Shown here one piece after another: positions 1 through 6,081 of a stretch of DNA of 8,856 bases. The translations under genes and the position numbers were made by a program. The stretch is from positions 1 through 8,856 of the forward strand of contig MGSR01000015.1 in NCBI GenBank assembly GCA_001798565.1. The letters are read 5' to 3'. This DNA is from Deltaproteobacteria bacterium RIFCSPLOWO2_12_FULL_60_16 (GTDB taxonomy: Bacteria > Desulfobacterota > Binatia > UBA9968). Below the pieces are notes generated by a model. The model was not told where the DNA came from and made no database searches. It saw nothing but the letters and a program-made list of their open reading frames with translations. How positions within the stretch are numbered: position 1 is the first letter of the stretch; each line of letters starts with the position of its first letter.

Positions 1-103
1 GCCGATGGAGCAGTGCTTAAACCGAACCTTTTAGTCTCTACGTCCGCAGCCTCACTCGCGCTCCCCTCGGTCGCTCGGTAAAGCGAGGGGGCTCGCTGAG
101 CAA

Positions 104-159
104 GCCCAAAGCATCGGACGGAAACGGTTCAAAGAACCCACTGGCCTATTGCTTTGGGC
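104..159. repeat. Nested inverted repeat (10-bp outer arms, 5-bp inner hairpin)
   Basis: GCCCAAAGCA at 104-113 is the exact reverse complement of TGCTTTGGGC at 150-159. The 36 nt between them contain a second perfect hairpin, GGTTC-AAA-GAACC, at 126-138. A nested arrangement like this could form a cruciform or a branched RNA. The inner hairpin superficially recalls a tRNA T-arm, but no acceptor or anticodon arm fits around it. The function is unknown. Confidence 0.6.
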
Positions 160-208
160 GGGCGAAGCAACCTCCCGAGCGGCTCCTATTGTTTTCGGGG
201 AGCGAGGC
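145..208. repeat. Imperfect 24-bp direct repeat at 40-bp spacing
   Basis: Two copies begin with CCTATTG, at 145 and at 185. Over 24 positions, counted by eye, 19 bases match. The second copy runs into the left arm and loop of the 194-219 hairpin, and the first overlaps the right arm of the 104-159 inverted repeat. The similarity suggests that the palindromic units here arose by duplication of one degenerate element. The match is modest in GC-rich DNA and could be chance. Confidence 0.3.
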
Positions 209-219
209 GGGTCCCCGAA
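194..219. repeat. Inverted repeat with 8-bp stem and 10-nt loop
   Basis: TTCGGGGA at 194-201 pairs perfectly with TCCCCGAA at 212-219 across a 10-nt GC-rich loop. It lies 27 nt beyond the stop codon of the last gene in the minus-strand operon. As minus-strand RNA the stem is followed by AACAAT and not by a U-run. It could therefore protect or process an mRNA 3' end, but it lacks the usual terminator signature. Confidence 0.5.
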
Positions 220-245
220 CGAGTTCCCGACGACGAGATACTGAC

Positions 246-806
246 CTACTTGTCTTCTTTATCTAAAAAGTCGGCAAGCTGTTTGTTCAGCCGGTTGTAG
301 AGCTCTTTTTCGGCCAGATTCGTCAGGATCGATGGGTTGGTGAGAATCACGCCGCCATCGGCGCCGCGTCTGACATAGACGGAATTTCCCACCGGTGTCC
401 TGGCGCCGACCAGGATGGGCGGGAGCGCGCTTCCGTTCGTCAGGGTGATCGAGACCCTTACCTCGGGCTTGTCCAGACCGTAGTCTCGCAGATCCATCTG
501 GCTCGGTTTTTCCTTGAAGGCCCTCTTGACTTCGCCCGCGCTGAGCGCGGCAAGGATCGCGCCGACGGCGGAGGCGTCCGCGGCCGCCTCCAGCGGATGT
601 ACGATTCGCCATCCTCTCGGGGCGTCCCTCTGCAGGCGAATTTCCCGCTCCGGATAGTTGAGGATGATATCCCGGACCTCCTCTTCCTTAAAACTGAGGA
701 GCCTTTCGGTTTTTTTGGCGCTGTCTTTTTGCAGCTCGAAAAAATAGACGTAAGCGCCCAGCAGGATGAAGAGGACGGCCAGGACGACGGTGTTGCGCAG
801 GCGCAC
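246..806 (-). CDS. Short DUF4340 family membrane-anchored protein
   Basis: This 186-residue protein has one N-terminal membrane segment at about residues 5-23 and then a soluble, presumably periplasmic domain. The sequence fits one DUF4340 unit: a WRIVHPLEAAAD stretch near 66-77, YGLDKP at 109-114, and LVGARTPVGNSVYVR at about 132-146. DUF4340 proteins usually follow GldG-type genes and may work with that transporter; their molecular function is not known. Many family members are clearly longer and continue past the NKQLADFLDK region, where this one stops, so it is either a natural single-unit form or a truncation. The start is GTG at 806-804, directly abutting the TAG of the upstream gene. 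A strong GGAGGAG ribosome binding site lies inside that gene's last codons, so translation is probably coupled. Confidence 0.85.
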   Translation of the reverse strand: MRLRNTVVLAVLFILLGAYVYFFELQKDSAKKTERLLSFKEEEVRDIILNYPEREIRLQRDAPRGWRIVHPLEAAADASAVGAILAALSAGEVKRAFKEKPSQMDLRDYGLDKPEVRVSITLTNGSALPPILVGARTPVGNSVYVRRGADGGVILTNPSILTNLAEKELYNRLNKQLADFLDKEDK

Positions 807-2354
807 CTAGGATCTCCTCCGCCACCATACCCCCAGGCCGATGATGAGGAGGATCTCCGGCAGGATGAGAAACGAAAGGTAGAAGACGGTGGCCCCTTCT
901 TTCTCCGTCAGCTGCACCCGGGAGGAGCGGATCGAGCGCGGACGGATCGAGATCATCTCTTCCTGTCCGACGAGCCAGTTGACGACGTTAAGAAAGAAAT
1001 CCCGGTTAAAAAAGATGTTGATGAAGCGATTGTTGGCCAACCCGGCCGTCCCCAGAACGACGATCTTGGCGTCGCCGTCCTTGTCGACGCCGATCTTTCT
1101 TAGATTCGCCGTGACCGCGACGCCGATCGACACCGGTCCCTTCTTATCCTCGGGACCGAGCGAGGCCCTGCCGTTCTTGAACACGCCCTCCAGGTCTTTT
1201 TCCGCCCAGCTGGTCTGGCTGGTCTTTACCAGCGAGGTCAGTTCCAAACCCTCTCTGGGCGCGCTGTCGACCTCGACCGAGCGGACCATGGGAAAAATCG
1301 TCCGCTCCTTGAATCCCCGCGTGATCGGGTGCAGCGGGCTGTAGATGTCGGCGATCGGCTCTACGCCGAGCGATGGGCCCGCGAAAAGTCGGATCACCTG
1401 GTCGACAACGATGTCCTCCCCCACGACCACGCCCCAGTTGTTCAGCAACCCCTTGAGTCCTTCTCCTTCCGGAGTGGCGAGCAGGGCCAGCAGCCTTCCT
1501 CCGCTTTGCAGGTAATTGTCCATGGCCGTGACCTCATGCTCCAAGAGAGGCTTCTGCGGCCCCGCGACGATCAGCAGCGAGGTTTCATCCGGAACCCGCG
1601 CTTGGGTCGAGAGGAGCAGCTCTTTCACCTGGTAATTTTCGTTTTCCAGCGCCTCCTTGACCGCCGCATAGCCCTGGTTGTTCTGCCGGTCCTCGATGCT
1701 CGGCTCTCCGTGGCCCGTCAAAAAGTAGACGTTTTTCCTGGTGACCTTGGTGAGCCTGACAATGGCGTTGGTGACGGGCTCCTCGCCGACCTCTGTGACG
1801 TTGGTCGATTCTTTGCCGTAGCTCAGGTGCAGGGTGTTCGCCTGTTGGATCTTAAACTGCCTGGCCAGCTCGGGGTTGCGGTCCGGATCGACGATGTGAA
1901 ACTTGATTTTGGGCGAGTGGTACGCGTAGCTCTTGATCAGATCCGTGGTTCTGGGGTTCTCACCTTTCTCGAAAAAACCGTAGATCACCAGATCCTGCTG
2001 GAGCTGTTCCAACACCCTGGTCGTCTGCGGCGACAGGCTGAAGACGCCGGCCTCGGTGACATCCCAGCGGTGATGGTAACGGGTGTTGAGAAAGTTCAGC
2101 AGGATCAGAAAACCGATAAACAGCGTGGAGTACGAAACCGAGTGCACGCCGTGGCGGGTGGAGCGGCGTCTAAAGGAGCCTATCAGCGCGCCACCCTGCG
2201 TCGCGAGATAGACCAGCAGGCCGAGGATGCCGAGCCCGAGATGGATGAGGACGTAGGGGCCTTGAAGGCTCCCCGTGAAAAAATAGGCGATCGAGCCAAA
2301 AACGCTGAGGACGGCCCCTGCGATCCCCGAGATTTGGAGATACTTAACGTTCAC
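807..2354 (-). CDS. GldG-like ABC transporter auxiliary protein (ABC_transp_aux family)
   Basis: This is a 515-residue protein of the GldG type, the auxiliary component of a putative ABC transporter first linked to gliding in Bacteroidetes. Three hydrophobic segments (about 8-27, 35-52, 75-90) precede a large extracytoplasmic domain, and a fourth (about 490-510) ends in WWRRRS. Family-like motifs are WDVTEAGVFSLSPQT at 97-111, YFLTGHGEP at 210-218, GGRLLALL at 285-292 and NRDFFLNVVNWL at 450-461. I chose GTG at 2354 because AGGAG lies 9 nt upstream and the hydrophobic region follows at once. An in-frame ATG at 2402 sits 5 nt after the permease stop, with its GGA touching the start, and would add 16 residues (531 aa). 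The gene lies between the permease and DUF4340 genes, as is usual for this complex. The substrate is unknown. Confidence 0.88.
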   Translation of the reverse strand: MNVKYLQISGIAGAVLSVFGSIAYFFTGSLQGPYVLIHLGLGILGLLVYLATQGGALIGSFRRRSTRHGVHSVSYSTLFIGFLILLNFLNTRYHHRWDVTEAGVFSLSPQTTRVLEQLQQDLVIYGFFEKGENPRTTDLIKSYAYHSPKIKFHIVDPDRNPELARQFKIQQANTLHLSYGKESTNVTEVGEEPVTNAIVRLTKVTRKNVYFLTGHGEPSIEDRQNNQGYAAVKEALENENYQVKELLLSTQARVPDETSLLIVAGPQKPLLEHEVTAMDNYLQSGGRLLALLATPEGEGLKGLLNNWGVVVGEDIVVDQVIRLFAGPSLGVEPIADIYSPLHPITRGFKERTIFPMVRSVEVDSAPREGLELTSLVKTSQTSWAEKDLEGVFKNGRASLGPEDKKGPVSIGVAVTANLRKIGVDKDGDAKIVVLGTAGLANNRFINIFFNRDFFLNVVNWLVGQEEMISIRPRSIRSSRVQLTEKEGATVFYLSFLILPEILLIIGLGVWWRRRS

Positions 2355-2407
2355 CAGCCTGCTCTCCTCTGAACCCAAGCGCGCAGAATCCGGCCCCCCC
2401 ATTCCTT

Positions 2408-3181
2408 TTATCGCCAGCGAGACGCCTCCACCGCGCGGTAGGTGAGAAAGAGGCTCAAGAAGATGAGCGTCAGGAAATAAACCAGGTCCTTGGTGTCGAT
2501 GACCCCCTTCACCATCTCGCTGAAGTGTTCGACGACCGAAAGGTATTTGAGGAGACCGGCCAGGCCCGCGCCGGCGGTCTCGGCCGGCCAGGAGAGCACG
2601 TAGAGCAGCAGCAGGACGACGAAGCAGGTGACCGCGGCCACGATCTGGTTTTCGGTGAGCGACGAGGTCAGGAGCCCGACCGACACGAAGACGACGGCGA
2701 GCAAGAACAGGCCGAGGTAGCCCGAGGCCAGGGTCCCGAGCTCCGGATTTCCGTAAAACAGGAGAATCGCGGGATAGATGCCGGTCAGCAGGATCATCAC
2801 GAGGACGAAAAACAGCGCGCCCAAGAACTTGCCCAAGACCAGCTCAGTTACCGTCAGGGGCGAGGTCAGGAGCAGCTCATAGGTGCCGCTCCTTTTCTCT
2901 TCGGCGAAGCTGCGCATAGTGATGATCGGGACCATGATGACGAGAATAATGGTGAGATTGTGAAGCAAGGGCGCGATCACGTAGTCGTTCAGATTGAGGC
3001 CCTCGAGGCCCTGCCGGTTTTGCAGGCCGGTGTAGAGAGTCAGCAGGTAGCTGAAGCGAAAGAGGAGGTTGAAAAAGAACCACCCGCCCAGCAGCAGAAA
3101 ACCGGTCAGCACGACATAGGCGATCGGCGAGACAAACAGGGAACGGATCTCTTTTCCGACAATCACCAGGATGTTTTTCAT
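2408..3181 (-). CDS. ABC-2 type permease, GldF-like
   Basis: This 257-residue inner-membrane permease should form the channel of the transporter encoded by this operon. About six hydrophobic helices are visible (roughly 20-42, 72-90, 118-142, 152-175, 180-200 and 232-250). The N-terminus KEIRSLFVSPIAYVVL and the cytoplasmic loop MRSFAEEKRSGTYELLLTSP at 89-108 are typical of GldF and NosY-like ABC-2 permeases; that loop is the expected coupling site for the ATPase. VVEHFSEMVKGVIDTKDLVYF near 216-236 is also typical of the family. The ATG overlaps the ATPase stop in an ATGA arrangement (3181-3178), which points to translational coupling and equal production of the two subunits. The substrate cannot be told from the sequence. 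Confidence 0.9.
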   Translation of the reverse strand: MKNILVIVGKEIRSLFVSPIAYVVLTGFLLLGGWFFFNLLFRFSYLLTLYTGLQNRQGLEGLNLNDYVIAPLLHNLTIILVIMVPIITMRSFAEEKRSGTYELLLTSPLTVTELVLGKFLGALFFVLVMILLTGIYPAILLFYGNPELGTLASGYLGLFLLAVVFVSVGLLTSSLTENQIVAAVTCFVVLLLLYVLSWPAETAGAGLAGLLKYLSVVEHFSEMVKGVIDTKDLVYFLTLIFLSLFLTYRAVEASRWR

Positions 3182-3927
3182 AACGGCAGCCGCCCCTGCT
3201 CCGCTTGCTCTTTTGCCCGGGCCTCTTTGGAGATATAGCGGAGAAAAACCTCTTCCAGAGTCGCGCCCTGCGTCAGCTCGTCGAGGTTTTTCTCCACCAC
3301 GACCCTGCCCTCATTGATGATCACGACCTTGTTGCAGATCTGCGACACCTCCGGCAGGATGTGCGTCGACAGTATCACCGTGCGGTCGCCGGAAAGCTCT
3401 CTGATCAGGCTGCGAATCTCGATGATTTGCCTGGGATCGAGGCCCAGAGTGGGCTCGTCGAGAATCAGCACGGCCGGGTTGTGAATCATGGCCTGCGCCA
3501 GTCCGACCCTCTGGCGATACCCCTTGGAGAGGCGGCCGAGCAGGCGGTCGGCCACCTCCGTGAGCGAGCATTTCTCGAGCACTCTATCCAGGGCGGCCGG
3601 GATCTCCTTCCCGGGCACGCCCTTGATCCGCCCGACGAACCTCAGATAAGAGCTCACCGTCATGTCGTAGTAGAGCGGAGGATTTTCCGGCAGATAGCCT
3701 ATGCGCCGCCGGACTTCCTGCGACTCCTGCGAGACATCGAAGCCGTCGACGTTCACGGCTCCCTCGGAAGCGGACATAAAACCAGTGATGATACGCATGG
3801 TAGTGGTCTTGCCCGCGCCGTTGGGGCCGAGGAGGCCCACGATCTCCCCCCTTTGGGCGATGAAAGAGACCTCCTGGATGGCGCAAACAGCGCCATAATA
3901 TTTGGTAAGTCCGGAAACCTCGACCAT
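3178..3927 (-). CDS. ABC transporter ATP-binding protein, GldA-like
   Basis: This 249-residue cytoplasmic ATPase should power the permease encoded next to it. All nucleotide-binding motifs are intact: Walker A GPNGAGKT at 34-41, the signature LSKGYRQR at 133-140, Walker B VLILDEPT at 153-160, the D-loop GLDP at 162-165 and the switch histidine H189. The Q-loop region reads GYLPENPPLY, a form common in GldA and other multidrug-type ATPases. The protein is compact and ends at EEVFLRYISKEA plus a charged tail, without a long C-terminal domain. The start is ATG 3927, giving MVEVSGLTKYYG, the usual beginning of the family. An in-frame TTG at 3966 would add 13 residues, but it has no ribosome binding site and itself forms a TTGACA box. 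The ribosome binding site of ATG 3927 is weak. Confidence 0.92.
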   Translation of the reverse strand: MVEVSGLTKYYGAVCAIQEVSFIAQRGEIVGLLGPNGAGKTTTMRIITGFMSASEGAVNVDGFDVSQESQEVRRRIGYLPENPPLYYDMTVSSYLRFVGRIKGVPGKEIPAALDRVLEKCSLTEVADRLLGRLSKGYRQRVGLAQAMIHNPAVLILDEPTLGLDPRQIIEIRSLIRELSGDRTVILSTHILPEVSQICNKVVIINEGRVVVEKNLDELTQGATLEEVFLRYISKEARAKEQAEQGRLPL

Positions 3928-4149
3928 AAGCTTACTTGATGTAACTACTTGGCATTTTTTTGTCAACAGAGTTTGCAGAGATCTGAAGGAACCGCACCTG
4001 ACGGCCGCGGGCCGCGTGCATTCCGTTGCGCCGTTTAGGAAGTAGTTAAAAACGAAGCCTTTTTACCTTGTTTGGAGCTTCGCTATCTTGACAACAGAGG
4101 GGAAATCACTATACTTGGAGCTAATTTTTTGCGGCTGACGGAGCTGGTT
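3928..4149. promoter_or_regulatory. Divergent control region between the ABC operon and the yceD-fab cluster
   Basis: The two operons start back to back here. A near-consensus plus-strand promoter lies at 4088-4115. On the minus strand, TTGACA at 3966-3961 could be a -35 box, but 16-17 nt downstream I see only weak -10 candidates (TTACAT or TACATC), which would leave a very short leader before ATG 3927. A 9-bp inverted pair, TAACTACTT at 3942-3950 and AAGTAGTTA at 4040-4048, brackets the middle. A 6-bp pair CGAAGC/GCTTCG (4053-4058, 4077-4082) sits just upstream of the plus-strand -35 box. No regulator family can be named from these. Confidence 0.5.
4088..4115 (+). promoter_or_regulatory. Sigma70-type promoter for the yceD-rpmF-plsX-fab operon
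   Basis: TTGACA at 4088-4093 is a perfect -35 hexamer. TATACT at 4110-4115 differs from the -10 consensus at one position, and the spacer is 16 bp. Transcription should begin near 4121-4124, leaving a leader of about 27 nt before the GTG at 4150. The promoter lies inside a reading-frame extension of yceD that begins at TTG 4072, which argues against that longer form. No other promoter this good is visible before acpP, so it may serve the whole set of genes to 8020. Confidence 0.7.
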
Positions 4150-4680
4150 GTGAAGCTGTCGGTAGACACGATTGCGGAGGCCCCTAAGGAACTCACCATT
4201 GCGGAAGAAATCGGCGAGTTGAATCTCCTTTACGACCAGGGGCAGGTGAAGGAATTCCGCTTTCCGCCGGTTCTGGAGGTGAGTCTGATCTATTATCGCT
4301 CCGGTCGCGAGCTCTTTTTTCACGGCCGGCTGGAAGGGCTCATCGAAGGCCGTTGCGGTCGGTGCCTGAAAAGCTATTCGTTCCCATTGAAGAAAGATTT
4401 CGATTTTGTCTTGACCCCGGAGCCGATATCGGCGAGAAAGGGAGAGTTGAGCCGGGATGAGATGGGGCTGAGTTTCTATGCGGCGGAAGAAATCAACGTT
4501 TCTCCTTTTATCAGAGAGCAGGTCCTGTTGGCCCTGCCGACGCGGCCGCTGTGCGCGGAGGGCTGCCGCGGACTCTGCACGGGTTGCGGTGTGAACCTCA
4601 ACGAGGAATCCTGCCTCTGCCAGACCTCGGAGGACGATCCGCGAATGGCCTTTTTCCGCACCCTGAAGTTAGATCAATAG
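4150..4680 (+). CDS. yceD: YceD / DUF177 family protein
   Basis: This is a 176-residue member of the DUF177 (YceD) family. Its genes usually sit just before rpmF, and the family is linked to ribosomal RNA and ribosome accumulation in bacteria and plastids. The N-terminus, read as M-KLSVDTIAEAPKEL, matches the usual MKI-VDEIPEEG-like start. A CGRCLK pair lies near residues 70-75. The C-terminal part carries the Cys-rich signature PLCAEGCRGLCTGCGVNLNE followed by CLC, resembling a metal-binding ribbon. I chose GTG 4150 because GGAG lies at 4140-4143, 6 nt upstream, and because a strong promoter lies further upstream at 4088-4115. An alternative TTG at 4072 (202 aa) would start before that promoter. 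The gene is followed 75 nt later by rpmF. Confidence 0.9.
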   Translation: MKLSVDTIAEAPKELTIAEEIGELNLLYDQGQVKEFRFPPVLEVSLIYYRSGRELFFHGRLEGLIEGRCGRCLKSYSFPLKKDFDFVLTPEPISARKGELSRDEMGLSFYAAEEINVSPFIREQVLLALPTRPLCAEGCRGLCTGCGVNLNEESCLCQTSEDDPRMAFFRTLKLDQ

Positions 4681-4755
4681 CAGCAGCTGTTGCTCGCGCG
4701 CTCGTGTGTCGGTTAATCGAGTCAACGCATAACGAATAACTAGGAGCCCATTACA

Positions 4756-4938
4756 ATGCCCGTACCGAAAAGAAGGACTTCCAAGAGAAAGAAGAATCAG
4801 AGAAGATCCCACGACGCTCTGACGAAACCGCAATGGAGCATCTGTCCCAAGTGCGGCGAGGCCCTTTTGCCGCACCGTGCCTGCCGCGGTTGCGGCTATT
4901 ATCATGGCAGGCCCGTGCTGCCTGCTCAAGAAAGCTGA
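4756..4938 (+). CDS. rpmF: 50S ribosomal protein L32 (bL32)
   Basis: This 60-residue protein is a component of the large ribosomal subunit. It begins MPVPKRRTSKRKKNQRRSHD, the strongly basic N-terminus typical of bL32. A zinc ribbon follows with CPKC at residues 30-33 and CRGC at 43-46, so all four cysteines are kept (a C+ form that should bind zinc). The length is normal for the family. TAGGAG at 4741-4746, 9 nt before the ATG, is a good ribosome binding site. The gene lies between yceD and plsX, the commonest bacterial arrangement, which ties ribosome production to lipid synthesis on one transcript. The stop codon is 18 nt before the plsX start. Confidence 0.97.
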   Translation: MPVPKRRTSKRKKNQRRSHDALTKPQWSICPKCGEALLPHRACRGCGYYHGRPVLPAQES

Positions 4939-4956
4939 GCCCCTTTCCTTTTTTCT

Positions 4957-6081
4957 ATGCTGAAGATCGCCGTCGATGCCATGGGAGGAGACCGTGCCCC
5001 CGGCGCAGTGGTTGAGGGCGCGCTGTTGGCCGCCAATGAGCTGGGGGTCGAGGTGGTGCTCGTGGGGCAGAAGGAAGCGGTGGAGCAGGCGCTGAGGCGC
5101 TGTTCGGCCAGCTCGCCTCACGTGGAGGTGGTCCCGGCCTCGGAGACCGTGGCGATGGACGAGTCCCCGAGCACCGCGCTGCGGAAGAAGGACTCCTCGA
5201 TGAAGGTGGCCTTCGAGCTCATGAAGCGGGGGGCGGTCCAGGCGGTGGTCAGCGCGGGGAACTCCGGGGCGATGATGGCGACGGGCATGTTCGTGATGGG
5301 CAACCTGCCCCAGGTGGACCGGCCGGCTATTCTGGTCGTCATTCCGACCCTGGGCAAGGGAACCGTCATCATCGACGCCGGGGCCAATGTCGATTGTAAG
5401 CCGCGCCATCTCGTCCAGTTCGGCCTGATGGGCTCGATCTATGCGGAGAGGGTCCTCGGCATCCCCCGGCCGCGCGTCGGTGTCCTGAGCAACGGCGAAG
5501 AGGAGGGGAAGGGAAATGACCTGACGCGCGCCGCGAGCGAGCAGATTTCTTCCACCAGTGTGAATTATATCGGTTATGTCGAGGGGCGAGACATCTGCGA
5601 CGGAGAAGTCGACGTGGTGGTCTGCGACGGATTTACCGGCAACGTGACCCTCAAGACGATGGAGGGCGTCGCCAGCTTCATCGTCGGGGTGCTTAAAGAC
5701 GCGTTTCACAAGAGCGTGTGGAGCCGCCTGGGTTACCTGCTGAGCCGGAGATCCCTCCTTCAGGCATACAGCCGGCTCGATCACACCGAGCACGGCGGCG
5801 CTCCGCTGCTGGGTCTCGACGGAGTGGCGATCATCGCCCACGGCGGCTCCGGCCCCAAGGCGATCAAGAACGCCGTCCGTGTCGCCAAAGAGACGGTCTC
5901 CCACGATGTCAACCGCCATATCGTGGAAGTATTGGGAAAAGCCGCGGAGGCCGGCGGCGAACAGGGAGAGAAGCTGCCGCGCAGGATCTGGCAGCGGATA
6001 CGTTCGAAGATCGAGAGCCTGGGTGAAAAGCCGGATCCCGAGGGAGAAGGAAGAGAGAGCAAGAGTGGCGGAAAGGGCTAG
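4957..6081 (+). CDS. plsX: Phosphate acyltransferase PlsX
   Basis: PlsX makes acyl-phosphate from acyl-ACP and orthophosphate; PlsY then uses it to acylate glycerol-3-phosphate in phospholipid synthesis. It is a peripheral membrane enzyme. The N-terminus IAVDAMGGDRAPG (4-16) is diagnostic. Other conserved parts are ALRKKDSSMKVAFELMKRG at about 74-92, VVSAGNSGAMMATG at about 97-110, IIDAGANVDCKP at about 138-149, CDGFTGNVTLKTMEG at about 223-237 and IAHGGSGPKAIKNAV at about 293-307. At 374 residues it is longer than most members (about 330-350) because of a charged tail rich in Lys, Arg, Glu and Gly after about residue 338. The tail's GA-rich DNA overlaps the fabD start by 17 nt. The start has no Shine-Dalgarno; the preceding 18 nt are mostly pyrimidines. 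Confidence 0.96.
   Translation: MLKIAVDAMGGDRAPGAVVEGALLAANELGVEVVLVGQKEAVEQALRRCSASSPHVEVVPASETVAMDESPSTALRKKDSSMKVAFELMKRGAVQAVVSAGNSGAMMATGMFVMGNLPQVDRPAILVVIPTLGKGTVIIDAGANVDCKPRHLVQFGLMGSIYAERVLGIPRPRVGVLSNGEEEGKGNDLTRAASEQISSTSVNYIGYVEGRDICDGEVDVVVCDGFTGNVTLKTMEGVASFIVGVLKDAFHKSVWSRLGYLLSRRSLLQAYSRLDHTEHGGAPLLGLDGVAIIAHGGSGPKAIKNAVRVAKETVSHDVNRHIVEVLGKAAEAGGEQGEKLPRRIWQRIRSKIESLGEKPDPEGEGRESKSGGKG

Larger units (their letters stand above)
1..245. other. Palindrome-rich intergenic region, no supported gene
   Basis: This stretch lies 3' of the minus-strand ABC operon. It holds no reading frame that I can support as a gene. It is dense in inverted repeats: a 7-bp pair CCCCTCG/CGAGGGG at 63-69 and 84-90, a perfect 10-bp pair at 104-113 and 150-159 enclosing a small hairpin, and an 8-bp pair at 194-201 and 212-219. 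None is followed by a run of T on either strand, so none is a standard intrinsic terminator. Frame 1 is open from the window edge to a TAA at 79-81 and contains DGAVLKPNLLV, but this is too short to call. The composition resembles intergenic repeat families of the REP type, which is inference only. Confidence 0.6.

Noticed and set aside
118..145. GGTTCAAAGAACC looked like a tRNA T-arm
   Set aside because: The pairing does not place a seven-base loop on a five-base stem as a T-arm requires, and no anticodon, D or acceptor arm can be found around it.
194..219. Intrinsic terminator for the minus-strand ABC operon
   Set aside because: The 8-bp stem is good, but the RNA after it reads AACAAT and has no U-run. 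It was kept only as an inverted repeat.
3928..3966. Longer ABC ATPase beginning at TTG 3966
   Set aside because: There is no ribosome binding site before the TTG, the extra 13 residues are unlike the family, and ATG 3927 gives the standard MVEVSGLTKYYG start.
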